Positions 1 to 12,510 are shown, counted from the first letter of the stretch. The stretch is 64,000 bases of DNA from Echinococcus granulosus (GCF_000524195.1 NW_020170486.1:196435-260434); one strand, 5' to 3'. Program-made: numbers and translations. The notes: generated by a model from the sequence alone, not told the origin.

Positions 1-170
1 AGTCTGAATAATTGGGCCCTGTTCCAGAGTTTGGTTTTGTTGACTAGTTAACTATTTAGCAACTACATTAATAATGGTACTATTTGCAGTCTGCAGGTTC
101 AGAAATTACTGACTGCTTAGCTCTTTTCCTCCCCATTTTTTTTTCATTTTTAATGCATCGTTTATTCCAG

Positions 171-408
171 GGGTAATGTTCACGTGGAAGGTGTTGGTCT
201 TGGGGTGGAGAGATCATCCAATCTTACCGTCGAAGATGATGAGTTCGAGGCCTATCGGAAGCGGATGATGCTGGCCTATCGGTTTCGTCCTAATCCGTTG
301 GTATGTCTCACCTACATAGTACCATCTTCTCTCCTAGTGGATTACTAAGCTTCTTGGCTCTTGTGCTTCCTTCTATTTTAGAACAATCCGCGCCGAGATT
401 ACTACTAG
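171..408 (+). CDS. SUGP1: SUGP1 (SURP and G-patch splicing protein), C-terminal part
   Basis: Two terminal exons, 171..300 and 382..408, with a good acceptor (ttattccag) and donor (gtatgtc). The translation contains the end of a G-patch (GVGLGVE), then [16 protein letters not shown] and NNPRRDYY before the stop. That tail is characteristic of SUGP1/SF4, a nuclear protein linked to U2 snRNP and branch-point recognition whose G-patch activates the helicase DHX15 (family knowledge). Only the last 52 or so codons lie in the window; the SURP domains would be to the left. An AATAAA at 512..517 is a plausible polyA signal. Family call is firm; N-terminal structure unseen. Confidence 0.85.
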
Positions 409-511
409 CTTGACGTCGTTGATTTTGCACATTATTCATAAGGCTTTAATCCATGTACCTCTGTCGTCCCCTTGTGAACAGTACCGCTTGTGCACATATT
501 TCGTTCCCTCC

Positions 512-517
512 AATAAA
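512..517 (+). terminator. Candidate polyA signal of SUGP1
   Basis: AATAAA lies 104 bp after the SUGP1 stop codon and about 210 bp before the Beclin-1 start, on the sense strand of both. No other canonical hexamer is nearer. Confidence 0.5.
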
Positions 518-724
518 GTACCCTTGCCAATCCACTTTTTTTTCTCTTAATGCTCTTACTAGTTACTTTTCCTCTGATGGATACCGCTTTTTGCTACCCT
601 CTTCGGGGACGTCTGCCACCGCCGTGTTTTTCCCTTCTCCCCTCCCTCGTCCTCAATGGCCAAATCTAACGCCTTTTTGCTTAATTGCTATGTAATTGCC
701 GGCCTATTTGATGTTTTAGAAGGC

Positions 725-3574
725 ATGTCAAGCATTGTGAGTGACGATGTTGGGTCAGACATCAGCGTACAGTATTGCTGTCAGAAGTGCAAGAGACCCT
801 TGGATCTGGCCTCGGATTTCGGAAATTTTCGCACCTCCGATCTTTCTAGTGCCGTTGGTGTGTTTACTTACTGTTATACATTGGTATTCTCAGAGAATAG
901 GTCCTCTTCATAGGATGTTTAGAATGTTCTAGGATGTTATTTTAGAAGGAAAACTGTAGTAACATTTCTTGAATTTGTCTTTACCATTTCACAAGCCTCA
1001 GTAAGAAGTTGATTGCTTGGATAACTTTATAATCTAGAGATTGTGATACCTCATATTTTTTCTCTCTTTCAAGGCTACGAATACAATTCGTGAGTTAAGC
1101 CTTTGATGTTATTTTTACTTCCTACTTATTATCTCTTCAAAGTTCAATCGTTTACGAGTTCATTATAGGGGCTCTTCATCTCCGACCTACTCTCCCACCT
1201 CTAGTTTGGATCACCGACTCCAGGTAAGTAACTTTGAGGAGAGTGTACCCCCACTTTTCCCCGAAGATGACAAACACCATTCTGCAGACCACACTAAACT
1301 CTGCACCTCTGTTATCTACGCGTTGGCAGCTGTCCTCCCTCTCATTTGTCAGCCCTTTAAGTCTGGTCGGTTTGATCTTTGACCCTGCAGGTAAATGCTT
1401 ACCTTTCCGACATCATCAACGGTCGAGCTGAAACCGATCATCCAATGTGTCAGGAGTGTGCTGACACTCTAATTAGCACTCAGCAACAACTGCTTGATTT
1501 TCAGAAGGAGGAGATTGTCTGTCTCGAGTAAGTTCCCATTTTTATCACCTATTTGATGCTTGAAGTGAAAGAGAATGCCTCCCAAATCCTACCCCTTTGG
1601 TAGGTCCTTACTCGAGCAGTTGAAAGCAAACACAACTGAGAGAAGTGGTGTAAGCACGAATGTCACACATACTGCTGAGCAAATGTTTTCAATCTCTCAA
1701 CGATCGAGGCAAACCTCCTCGTTGTCGGCAGTACGTTTTTCAACTCCTTTGTATGGTTTACTTCTGTTTGTAAATTAACATCGCCTCGGGGTGTTGGGTT
1801 CAAATTTTAGACAAATTCCCCTAACGAGGATTCACCAAATCCATTGGAGACCTCTTCGTTTGAGGTCGATGAAGATGGGTCATTCCGAGAGCCGCTATAT
1901 GCCACGGGAGATAGCCCAGCGGAGGCTGAAGAAGGGAATGTAACTACCAAGGCAGAGTTGCACTGCACTCAGGAGGAACTGGTTTCTCTTCGCCAAGAAT
2001 TCGTCCGCCTTCAACACCAATCTCGACTGCTGGATAAACAAATTGCCACGAATGAGGCTGCACTGCTCGTTCGCCAAGCTGAGCTTGATCGGTTCGTCAA
2101 ATGGAGTGGCTTTTTTTCGCTATCTGTTGAACTGCAATCACAGTCAAGTGATCTTTATGTTTCTTGCTTAGAATAACCAATGAATACAACGAGCAACGCC
2201 TAACACTGATGCAGGCGGAGGAGTCACTGGGTGTCCTTGACGCCCGTCTCAATGATGCTCGATATCAGTACGAGCGGCTTCGGCGCACCAACGTCCTCAA
2301 CGCCGCTTTCCCTATCTGGTACGACGGACACATTGGCGTCATAAATGGCCTTCATTTGGGTCGGTTAGCGTCGAAACCGGTGAGTGTCTTCCCGGGTCAC
2401 CCAGTTTGCCTTGTTTGTTTTAAAACTGGGGCGGTTGGTCTGTGATGGCGGCTGGTGTTACGCTTGATACGGCCTTCGGGGCAGTGTTTGTCAGCGCGTT
2501 GCTTCAAATGACAGAATCATCACCTTCGGTGTTGCTTACCAAGCCCCTTTAGTGGGCGAGATGTGAAGGTTTCTCAGAGTGCAACGAGACCCCTTCCTCC
2601 AGCGCCCACTGTCTTCTAGGGAAAAAAACATCCACGCTGCGATTATTTGTAGGCTATTCGAGGACTCTTTCTCATTGCAACAGTATCTACCTCCTCCTCT
2701 CGCATCCTTTTTTTCCTCCTTAGATAACGTGGCCGGAAATAAACGGAGCCCTGGGACAGTGCGCCATGCTGGTAACCTGCCTTGCCAAGAAGCTCTCCTA
2801 TACCTTTAAAAAGTAAATTCACTTAATTCTTCCTCTCTCTCTCCCACACAAATGACCTAATCGGCGGTCTTCTTTCCAGCTATGTGATAATTCCGATGGG
2901 CAGTCAGTCCAAGATTGCTGCCTTGCCGAATGGGACTCCACTACCTCTCTACAATTCTCCGGGCAGTATGCGATTATTCAGCAGCGCAAGGTGAGCTCTA
3001 TTTTGGAACCCCTCCTCGCCAATTGTGAGGGAATGCCTTGAGCTAACATAACTCAAGATCCTCCCATTGTCACGACATAGTCAGGCACATTAACACGACT
3101 GACGCGAGTCTCTTCTGCATGAATGTGGTGGAGTCTCAGGCAGACGTCTGTGCAGCCACGCGTTGATGCCACACCCTGTATAAACATTTGGCTTCTTTTG
3201 TACCTCACAGCTTTGACAACGCACTGGTGATGCTTCTCGACTGCGTTGGTCAGCTTCAGGCACGAGTTGAACGTCCGCCATTTTTCCATCTGCCTTTTAA
3301 AATCCTCGATGGTGGCCGCATTGAGGACAGAAACGGATCTGTCTTTTCCATCAAGTGAGTTGTAACTGTTCCGTGTGGCCTCCACTCCCACGCCGTCGTT
3401 CTGACACACGCAGTGGCACTCACTTGGCCATTTATCCTTCTCAGGTGTTCCACCACTACTGATGAGAACTGGACTAAGGCGTTGAAAATGCTTCTGATGG
3501 ATCTCAAGTACCTAATCGCCGCCACAGTCGGTAGACCTGACCGCTCCACCTCCAAAGCGCAGGCAGGCCACTGA
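725..3574 (+). CDS. BECN1: Beclin-1 (Atg6), autophagy regulator
   Basis: Ten exons: 725..~861, 1169..1223, 1391..1527, 1604..1730, 1811..2091, 2172..2379, 2724..2812, 2880..2990, 3211..3354, 3445..3574; phases agree throughout and give about 472 aa. Beclin-1 scaffolds the Vps34 PI3-kinase complexes that start autophagy and endosomal sorting. Visible parts: two CxxC pairs (CQKC at 19-22, CQEC at 84-87), a BH3-like stretch (RLQVNAYLSDII) between them, a coiled coil (about 200-285), then the evolutionarily conserved domain with LRRTNVLNAAFPIW, YVIIPMGSQSKI, LPLYNSPGSMRLF, FDNALVMLLDCV and WTKALKMLLMDLKYL. The BH3 core and the aromatic finger are altered (see findings). The end of exon 1 is the least certain boundary: its donor is weak (gtttac). 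The C-terminus differs from the vertebrate tail. Confidence 0.92.
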
Positions 3575-4103
3575 CCCCTCCCCAACGACCGCCTTTGTAC
3601 CTTGGACCTGTGCATAGGAGATCGAGTAAAGTCTATTTTTGCATCCAAAACAACTTCGAATGTGCACCTCTGGAGACCGCATTTGTGAGTTGTTCTTCTT
3701 AAAAAGGGCAGAAATGATGTTAATTTAAAGCATGTATATATATATATATTCAATTTATACAGATCCATGGACACACAAGGCACGTGGGAGGACAGAATAT
3801 TTTAAAAATAACAAGCAACCAAATCGTTATTAACTACAACTTTTTGTGGCTTAGTTCAAGTAAAAGAAATATTATCCAACAGTAGTAATCGTTAGGAAAT
3901 ATTAGTACACAGCCGGAGGTACTCTTTAAACAGAGCTGCATTGAATGCGGTTAGGTAGAGAGGGGGGGCAGGCGAAATGGGGGGGGGAGTGGCGCGAGAA
4001 TTTTGGCGTGGCTATGCGCTTGTAGGAAAAAAAGGAAGAACAAGCTAAACACTGTACAATCTGCACCGACAAGGAAACAGATACCCTGAAAGCGGAGCGG
4101 AAG
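3575..4103. other. Convergent 3' intergenic gap (Beclin-1 / PWWP2)
   Basis: Holds the 3' UTRs of two convergent genes, a short TA run near 3735..3750 and a G-rich patch near 3960..3995. ORFs here overlap in several frames with no recognisable product; I see no gene. Confidence 0.6.
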
Positions 4104-7100
4104 CTACTGCAGAATCGAGCATGACTGTGTGGGAGCGGGAAGGAAGACGGCTCGAGGTTCGGCAACTTCACTTTCAAGAGGAGTCTTTGTCGGCGCGGGA
4201 ACATGATCAATCATTAGGGGACCACCGCCATCAAATTCACTCCCCGATTCGTCAGACGGAAATACGAGCGGGAATCCGTTCACCGGCGGTGCCGTCTTAA
4301 GTTCACTTTCACTCCGTACGGCCTTCATTTTGGAGCTTGAGGGCTTTTCATAGTTCATAAGGTCTGCACTACTGCTGTCAAATACGTCATCATCGCTTGC
4401 GTCATCGTCAACTTCATTGAGCGCTTGTGCCGCGCGCATTCGTGCCATCGCTAGGGCCTCCTCAATGGCCTTTTTATATACAGTCTGTTTTTTCATTCGA
4501 CGTTTGTCCACCTTCCTATCATCCTCAGCAAGGAATGGGGAGATTTTTTCACAAGGAAAGTGGGAGATTTGGTTCCATGCAACCCATCGCACGCAAGCCA
4601 TACAAGAGGAGGTGGAACGATGAAGGCTGATTATACGCGCAGGCCACCACGGCCAGCCAGAGAGTTTGCACCACACCACATCGTCAATTCGGAATGTTAC
4701 CGAAGGATTCGAGGGAAGCCGATATCGTTTTACCGAGCGCTCATTGCCCGAGGGAACGTCCTGATGCTGAGGTGATATTGGCCCAGTCACTTCAGATAGC
4801 GGGGAATTCGAGGACGGTGGCTCTGTTGTCGAGGGATCTTTGTTGGAAAGGAGAGGGGAGTTCTGTCGATGCGAGCACAACACAGGATCACTGATCGAGG
4901 CGTTAGGTACGTCGTGCACAACCACCTAATTAGAAGAGGGACGAAGTAGTGATAGTTGACAGCTATCACTCGCAAGTATCTCATTGTACCTAAACCCGGA
5001 GAGTAGGTACTCACCTTGCTCGCCCTAGCGACGGCTAGTCAAATTAGCGCAGGAGCTACCCAATAAAAAGGTTGTTTCGTATCGAAGAAAATGGGCTCAT
5101 GAAAACAAAAAACGACTCCTCGTTGTTTTATTACACAGCTCAATTAATGTAGAGCCTGTATAAAGAGCAGAGAAGCCGTTCTACGGGCTCAGTTGATAAC
5201 TTTGAGCTCAGCACTCCTTTTCGGGAGCCATCAGTATTGACAGCTCCGTGCTGGAAATTCGGTAATAGTACTTTAAATAGTCAGATTGCTTCGTTCCTAT
5301 CAAAGCATGCTTTTCCAAAATAGCGTCATTATTTAAATAAAAAGGAAGTTATTTCGCAAAACAACCTTAAAAGGATAAACCCGACTCTCGAGGAGTTACT
5401 CCGTGCTTAGCATGCAAAAAAAGTACAGCAGTAAGTCGTATCTAAGTCTTTATCCAAAAAGGAGGAGAACCAACAAACTCTATCCGTAAGACTGAACTGA
5501 CTAACTCGGTATTCACTTAGCATATCTGAGGCTTTGCCTTGATCAGAGTCATTGCCTCCATCGGTTGAGATAAGGGATCGGTTAATTTTGATTTTTATTG
5601 GAGGTATGGGGGGTTCAGATCCAGGGGGCTTTTCTGACTCGTTTTTCTCTGAATCCACTGCATGGGAGGGCCCTGCTTGCATTCCGTTAACACGCTTTGT
5701 CAGAGAAGTTTGACGATCACGATGCCTTGATTTTTCGTGCGAACTCTTACGGTGATCAGGCGCGGACGTAGTGGTTGTGGTTGATCTAGAAGAGCCCTCA
5801 TGCACTGAAAACTTGTGGCCCATAGAGCTCCTACGGTGTTTGATTAAATCCTTGGGACAAGCTGCATCAACGTTTTCTTTGTGTTTTTTCACTGACAAAA
5901 CCTGTACAACTGAGGCTGATGGGATCGATTCCTCTATGACTTCGGATTTTTTCAAAATTGACGGGAGCAACTCATCAGCATGTTTGAGCCTTTTGACTTT
6001 TACGTGTTCGGTTTTACCGACCTCCTCTAAACGACGCTTTTTAATGGAAGGAGTCGTTTTGCTTTCCGCCTGTGCATTGTCTAGTTGGTCACCTCGTTTA
6101 TTTGGTCTGGTGGAGGAGACATGCTCTTGAGTGGAATCAGAAGGGTTAGGATTTGGAGAGACGAGGGCTTTCTTGCAATTAGGGCACAGTGGATTTTCAA
6201 CAATAGAACGAGAGTGAGAAGACCGGAAGACGGCACGGGAATGGGGCTGAGACGCAGTGCGTGGAGGGAGGAGGCTGGAGCGATAGGAGATTGAGCGCTT
6301 ATTGGTAGGGCGGAGAATAAAGAGCCGTGAGGGTTCGCCTTCTGCCTTATATGTAAAGCGTTCCACAGCACAGGCCGGAGACTTCAGCGAAAAAACATCG
6401 CTGGTGTTCGTTGATAAAGGTGGCCACGACTCCGCACTGGCCGAACGAGTTTCATTCACACCAATTCTAGATGGTATAATTTTCAAACATTAGGAGTGGA
6501 ATAAGTAGAAACAGACCACTAACCCCCTAAAATAATTGAGCGTAGCTAAGTGACTCTAGACATGCCTCGTCCTCAAAAAAGGATAAAGGTATCTACTCAT
6601 CTCCGCAAACTAATGAGTAAAGGACTAATTGCTAGTCAAACTGTGACACTAATTCAGGGGTCACCAACAAAGTGGACAATCTAAGTGATCACAAACCACA
6701 TCAGTACCAGGGACTACATTGAACTGAATTTGTGATGATGGTTTGAGATTTATCATTTTTTGGAAACTACTTTGAAGACGACTACTACCCAGTGTGGATT
6801 GAACCTACAACTCTGGAATCACTTTACATTAAGCTGATTAGCGAAACAGAAGCTCAGAACACAAACTAAAGTTGAAAGCACTAGTAATGACTGTCTTTGA
6901 CCAAGAAGAGATCTGATACACGGTCAGCTAACACGAACGAGGAAGTCATTTCAAGTCCACTAAAGAAAATAACCACCCTAACGTTAGTAGCGTGATAAAT
7001 ATTTCATAGGCACATAAGATAAGGATTTGGTAACGTTCTCAGAAGAGTAAGCATAGCTTATAGAATAGAAGAATAGAATAGAATAGCTTATAGAATAGAG

Positions 7101-7919
7101 TCTGCTTGTTACTCGAATTTAAGGTACGCAAAGGGGCCCTTATAACGAAATGTCGTAGACTTGGACATGCTTTGAGATATCATGAGGACCAATGACGTCG
7201 AAATCATACCAGATTTAAGTAAAGATAGTAGAAGTATTTGGGACTGAACTTATACGTCTAGTTGCGACTGCCGAGCAACAAAGATCTCGACGGCATAAGG
7301 TAGACGCACTTTATGAATGTCAAACACGGTAGAAAAAGTAGCTAACATAGGTGTTTCAAAAGAACAGGCAGCATTAGCCACTTCCAAATTATATGAGTAC
7401 CGCATATTTACCAAAAAATGTGCACACTATTGACGCCAGAGGCGCAATGAAGATAAATTCACAGGAACTACGAAAATTGTAACAGTCCCATCTTGTACAT
7501 CCTATACACAAAGTATGTTAAGGTGTTAAAAAGAATATATTCAGCGGAATGACAAATAAAGATCGGCATAACGGCGAGGGCAGATTTCTCAACGGCAAGA
7601 GCACGCGAGCATACAACCGAGGTAGAACCCAAATCCCCCAAATTAATGGAAACTAAGTTCTGTCAAGGACAAGGGATATCAACGAAACAAGACCTTAGGA
7701 GGATGACCTCACGGACTACAAAAGCTATGCATAAAATCTCCCAATAATTTCACTACGCCTAAATATTTACCTTTCGTTTTCAGCGAGTAGTACACCACGG
7801 AACACCCTCCCTTCACTCGAAAAATTAACTGCAATAAGATTTGAAGTTGAATAATCTATAACTACGGTTATTGACTGGCCGGTAGTAAAGCCACTTCGAC
7901 CAGCGTTACTCGACGCCAT
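4104..7919 (-). CDS. PWWP2A/B-like chromatin reader
   Basis: Three exons read on the minus strand: 7919..7771 (start), 6466..5506, 4925..4104 (stop); phases fit and give 643 aa. Exon 1 carries ITVVIDYSTSNLIAVNF then GRVFRGVLLAENER, matching the N-terminal block of PWWP2 proteins (KVFxGVLxD). Exon 2 is Ser/Lys-rich and disordered, with PIPPIKIKINRSL resembling the conserved PWWP2 internal motif. Exon 3 has the PWWP domain (VVWCKLSGWPWWPARI, about residues 450-530) and the PWWP2-type extension KISPFLAE...VYKKAIEEAL. In vertebrates PWWP2A/B bind H2A.Z nucleosomes, H3K36me3 and the MTA-HDAC deacetylase subcomplex; the same role here is inferred. The first intron is about 1.3 kb. Alternative: another single-PWWP protein, but the N-terminal block argues against it. 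Confidence 0.82.
7062..7099. repeat. GAATA-type short tandem repeat
   Basis: Units of TAGAATAGAA and AGCTTATAGAATAG repeat two to three times inside intron 1 of the PWWP2-like gene. Confidence 0.6.
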
Positions 7920-9399
7920 GTTGGGCGGCAGTACTTAAGCTAGGCACGACAAAATTGGACTATTATAACAATCAATTGTAATAAGTAAATAAAAAGTGAA
8001 ACAAAGTTTCATTAAAAAATACCTAATAACAATAAAGGAAAAAACATTTTTTATCTGTTTACCGCATTTACTATGGTAAAAATGTCCAAAAATGACATAA
8101 AAAGATCAAATACAAATGCAGGCTCTAAGTGAAGGGAAACTAATTAGAAATTACAATGCTCGAAGATTTTGTTGCTGCAAAGAAAACTATTGTTGCACAT
8201 TCTTTCCATCACGTAATATCTGTAATTTATATATTTATTGATGCTTCGATTTTTTCGCCGATGCAGCTTTTGTGCGTAAGCTTGTTATGCCTACTATTGC
8301 TGTTCGATCAAGTGCGCCTTACATTTTCGGCGGAAAATAAGCCATACAATTTGTTCTGCAACTTTCTAGCTGCCAAAACTCATCCAAATTTTGCCAAGAT
8401 CTTCTGATAGGCCATTACAAAAAGTAACATTATAAATGCCTTTGAGTTTTTTTAAAAAATCCTATTGAGTGCTTAGAACGACGCAAGGAATACGTTATCC
8501 ATTCTCTTCGCATTTGAGCACAAATCAATTTTTGTGAGCATTCATATCTTTTCCTTCCTTCAAAGCGTGTTTTACACAACATTTAGCATTGCGTACCCAG
8601 ACGGCATCATTTTGATGTAGTAGCTGTCAAAACATCCTTGTAAGGCGGGTGAATTTAATCATATGACAAGATAATCAACTGAAAGTTCTGTACACCACAG
8701 ATGGCTCTGTCAAATTTAATTTGTTCTTTTATATTTATTGGCACCTGTTCACTCACGTCTTTAGCTGCAACCAGTGGCATATTTCCTCCACTTTGATAGA
8801 CACCAGCTTAGCTTTCAAATCAGTAGCACCACTATTTCTTGATGTAAAAGTTAAACAATTTAAATTTATTTGTGTTCGTTAGAGGAGTAGCTAAGTTAGG
8901 TTCCACAAAAATTCAAGCTCTTAGTCAATAAAAAAAAACTATTAGCTTTATAGGAGTGTAAGTTCTGTCTATTTACTAATGTATCACGCAATTCGTCGAC
9001 AAAAATTTGACAGTAACTTATGCTTTATAAAATGAATGCTACCCAATTTTTTTCCACAAACCTCTGACAAGTGATTTTTATGCGACCTAAATTTGCTGAG
9101 CTACCACAAAAGTGCAACCAGGGCACTCCCTTTAGGCAAGTTTAATTAGAAATTCCCCAAGTCATTACCTCCTTCGGATTAACGCTAATCCCCCTCCTCT
9201 CGCATCCTCATTAGAGAAGTTGCCACTTGGCTCTAAACACTGGCTGCCACGACCACACCGCCGTGGCTTGTTGATTGAAGGCTGAGAGGGCTAGTGTGAC
9301 GCATGCACACAGGCCCACGTTTATAACACCAGGTGAATTTAAGCCCGGCAGCAAAAGGCACACACACTCACTAACACATACACAGACCCTCTGGCAAAA
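7920..9399. other. Divergent intergenic region (PWWP2 / TAL promoters)
   Basis: AT-rich, no coding region I can support. The ORF at 8156..8407 is Phe/Leu-rich with no splice context or family match. CA-rich sequence sits just before the TAL start. Confidence 0.5.
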
Positions 9400-10879
9400 A
9401 TGGCGGAATACAAAACCATCTTCTTTGCCATTGACAAGGAGAGAAACCGTGAGTCCACAGTGCCACATTTTGCTTTTTGCTAACTGGGTGTTGGCGATTC
9501 TAAATGCATGGAGGCTCTTATGTTCCCTTTCTTCCTCCCCATTATTTAATGATAAACTAGGAAGCAAAACATCAAGGAATTTCGTCCTCCCCAACGACTG
9601 ACAATTATGAGGCCGTCTCGATTTATGCCTGTAATAAAATGGTGTGATGCGTTGATTGCACTGACACCTAATTATCAAGGGGAAATCAAAGTTGTCACGT
9701 GTCCTTACGATGAACCCATGCACGCCACACTTGTAATGAGCCTTTGTGCTCTCGTCTTGTTGTTATTTTGTGCAGGATATCCAACCTGTAGGCGGACTTC
9801 TCTTTTAAGGGTACATCACAATCGAGGATTTGGAGCGGTATATAAAGGAAAATCGAATGAGTCCAACCGTCTTACAGGTAGGTTAATGCAAGAAAGAGGA
9901 ACTCTTGCCTCCCGAACTCTTACAAGGTGTCTCTCTCTCACTTCCATTCCCTTTAAACACCTAGAGATGGATTAGATTGTTTGATCCTCAAGGCACGGGT
10001 CGAATTACCCTCGAAAATTTTTGTGAAATACTACACGAAGATATGGATGATATGTAAGTTTGTTAACTAGAAAATTTGTTTTAATTTATCATACCACATT
10101 CATGAATACCCTCAAAGCACAGTATTATCGGTAAAATGAGAGGAAGAAAACCGGCTATTTGTTTGTAAACTCGCTTTAGCCCAAGCTAATTGCAAGCTCC
10201 TCTCTATTTTATTACCTAAGTCCAGTTTTAGTTTCATAAATTATGCAATTGCAGCGCGTATTTTAATACCTTGTAAAAATAAGCCACCCTTGTAAATCGC
10301 AGGCTGCGTCAATATCCGACCACGAGTGTTCAGCAAATCCAAATAATTGACCGAGAAATGTCGGAAGTGATGATGAAGGGAATTTTAAGTGTCACCCGAC
10401 ATGCCGTACAAAGTAATCCAGGCAATCTTCAGGTGAGTCTGTCGTCTACCCAAGGGGCAGCTGACACACCCACTTAGAATACCCGCCTATTTCTCCTCAT
10501 TTTTTCCACCGCAAAAACAACTGAACTACGCTAGAAGCTCAAGACACATTGCTTTTGCGCAAAAAAGAGGTTATCGCGCCACTCACATGTCCAGACAACA
10601 ATTTATCATGCGGTATTGTGTATAGCTTACAAACCCAAGCCCCACTTGTAAAGGCAGCGATTTTTTCCCAAAGCTGTGTATTCCCACCACTCCGTTACCT
10701 ATTGATAGGCACAGGCAGCCGAGATCAAAACGTATGCAGACGAACGGTACGGTGATACATGGCACTGTTTCATTATGAATGGCTCCCACGGCTACTTCTA
10801 CTCACACAAGCCGAACCATTCAATCTCATTCTACTTTGGAGGCAACTATTACTTCATTTTCTGCACACCGCTTGCGTAA
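9400..10879 (+). CDS. Tegument-allergen-like (TAL) protein: EF-hands plus dynein light chain
   Basis: Five exons, 9400..9448, 9810..9877, 9965..10053, 10303..10432, 10715..10879; phases fit and give 166 aa. N-terminal half: two EF-hand-like units, FAIDKERNRYITIEDLERYI and FDPQGTGRITLENFCEIL. C-terminal half: dynein-light-chain domain with IIDREMSEVMMKGIL, WHCFIMNGSHGYFYSH and ISFYFGGNYYFIFCTPLA. This architecture defines the flatworm TAL family (schistosome SmTAL/22 kDa antigens), abundant in the tegument and often IgE targets (established for the family). Both calcium loops are degenerate: position 6 of loop 1 is Arg rather than Gly, and loop 2 ends in Asn rather than Glu. Calcium binding is therefore doubtful. 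The start codon follows no recognised signal but begins directly at the EF-hand helix, as in relatives. Confidence 0.9.
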
Positions 10880-12051
10880 TTTTTACCCTGCGGTCTACTG
10901 AAATCGCCAGAGTTCAAATTTGGGTCTTGACAGCAATTTTTCGCACGACACCTTGTAAAGAATTCCAACCTGAGTTATAAGATCGACACGTAATATACTA
11001 TTTGTTAGGTGACTGGTTGTCTTCTGATTTTTCAACCGATTTTAAGGTTTAAGGAAGATAAGTAAACCCAAGTTGCGAAAATGTCCTAAGTGTTTACTTA
11101 TGGCATCGTGGCTTCAGCCAATGACCGCAGCACACCTGGTAGCTTTTCATTCGCGCAGAAAAAATTGCAAAAAACGACTAGGGAAATAGGTTAGTCATTC
11201 TGTTAATTTAAATTTAAACGATCCGCCAAAATGTGCCTCTGTAAAATAGATCTTGTCTTTAAAATCAGTTTGTCGGGTGGTAAAAATTTGGCCTTTCTTG
11301 CAACAAATCCACTCCATTATGGACATGGAATTGTAGTCTCTTTCAAGGGGACAGGTGTGAATAGTTACTCTATATTAAATTAAAAACAGTATTTTCAACA
11401 CTAATCTAACCTAGACAATCCACTGCCTGTATTGATACTTCCACATTTGCACAAAAACGCAGATCCATACAGATTGTGATGGTCTATATGGAAAAAATGT
11501 TAAACTATTTGCTTGATTTAGTGAAATAAATGTTTTAACGGAGCAGTAATCCGAACCATGCAAAAGACTTGGTCGATTTAAGCCATTAGTGAAGAGAAAA
11601 ATGACTATAGGATTTCGTTTAAAAAAATGATGGCGAATATTTGAGGAGATAAATCTCCATCAATGTTCAATATAACGACCAAAATACGTGTTTTGTTATT
11701 GCTTGTCTAATTATGTTTTAATCTACTAATAAATGCCCAGTATATTTATCCCCTATTCTGCATTATTTTTTGATATTTGCGGTTGACAATGTTTGGCCAA
11801 ATACGTAGCCCTTTTTTTCGCCATGCGAAAGGAAGATAGAAGATGACGTTACTTTAAATACAATTCACGAAGAAATTTCCACTCACGGTTCCTGATAAAT
11901 CAAGATTATTCCCATCTATTTAGCGGTATCAGAGGGCATTAAACCTCCAAATGAGGTAATATTTTAGGTAAATAACGAGACGATGAAGCCACTAAGATTC
12001 ACATTAAGTTTTGCACAACGTTTACATTAGGCGTAACGCAGATGCAGCTGT
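10880..12051. other. Convergent intergenic region (TAL / EGF-like 1)
   Basis: Both flanking genes end here. AT-rich, short ORFs only; nothing supported beyond 3' UTRs. Confidence 0.5.
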
Positions 12052-12510
12052 CTATCTAGCGCGCCTATGAGGGAGGTATTGTTCGTGCGGCTCGCCGCCT
12101 TCATAGTCGTCTGGCTCATCGAGAGAAAAGAGTGTGACATCCCCAGGACTGACAATTTGGGGGTCGGAGAACTCCGCGACCAAGAGGAGCGTGCATGCCT
12201 TGCCATAGTAATTAGGTTTACAGATGCAATGCTCCTCGTCCACTGCTTTGCCTTGCTCATCCCAACCCGTACGACGAATGCATTGACCGTGCGAACAGGT
12301 TGGTGTTCCACTCGGACATTCTGTGACCAGAACATGACTATGGCAAAGAAAAAATATATCAGATTACTGGTTATAATGCATAAATATATAAACCCTGTGG
12401 TTGTAGACTGAGCAGACAGAGGATTTCGGTGGTACACTTTACCTGTCAGTGAGGAGGAGACAAGCTGTACAAACGGTGATCACTCTCCACCAGGACGATA
12501 TAATGCCCAT
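12052..12510 (-). CDS. Small secreted EGF-like protein, copy 1
   Basis: Two exons on the minus strand: 12510..12443 and 12337..12052, giving 117 aa. Exon 1 is a hydrophobic leader (MGIISSWWRVITVCTACLLL). Exon 2 encodes one six-cysteine EGF-like module starting at TECPSGTPTC, with the C4-x-C5-x8-C6 end CICKPNYYGKAC, then a short acidic tail (SLDEPDDYEGGEPHEQ). No second module and no transmembrane segment follow, so the product is predicted to be secreted. The 286-nt exon 2 has the same length and the same phase-2 border as exon 2 of the copy at 13485..14059, to which it is clearly paralogous. I do not recognise an orthologue; growth-factor-like signalling is only a possibility. Confidence 0.75.

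Noticed and set aside
656..913. Long N-terminal extension of Beclin-1 (open frame from 656)
   Set aside because: The frame is open, but ATG 725 sits where conserved Beclins begin relative to the first CxxC pair; the extension has no conserved content.
6780..6815. Possible tRNA T-loop (minus strand GTAGGTTCAATCC)
   Set aside because: No matching A box, acceptor stem or anticodon arm can be folded around it; it lies in an intron of the PWWP2-like gene.
8156..8407. 83-codon hydrophobic ORF
   Set aside because: Low-complexity Phe/Leu/Ile composition in AT-rich DNA, no splice sites or homology.
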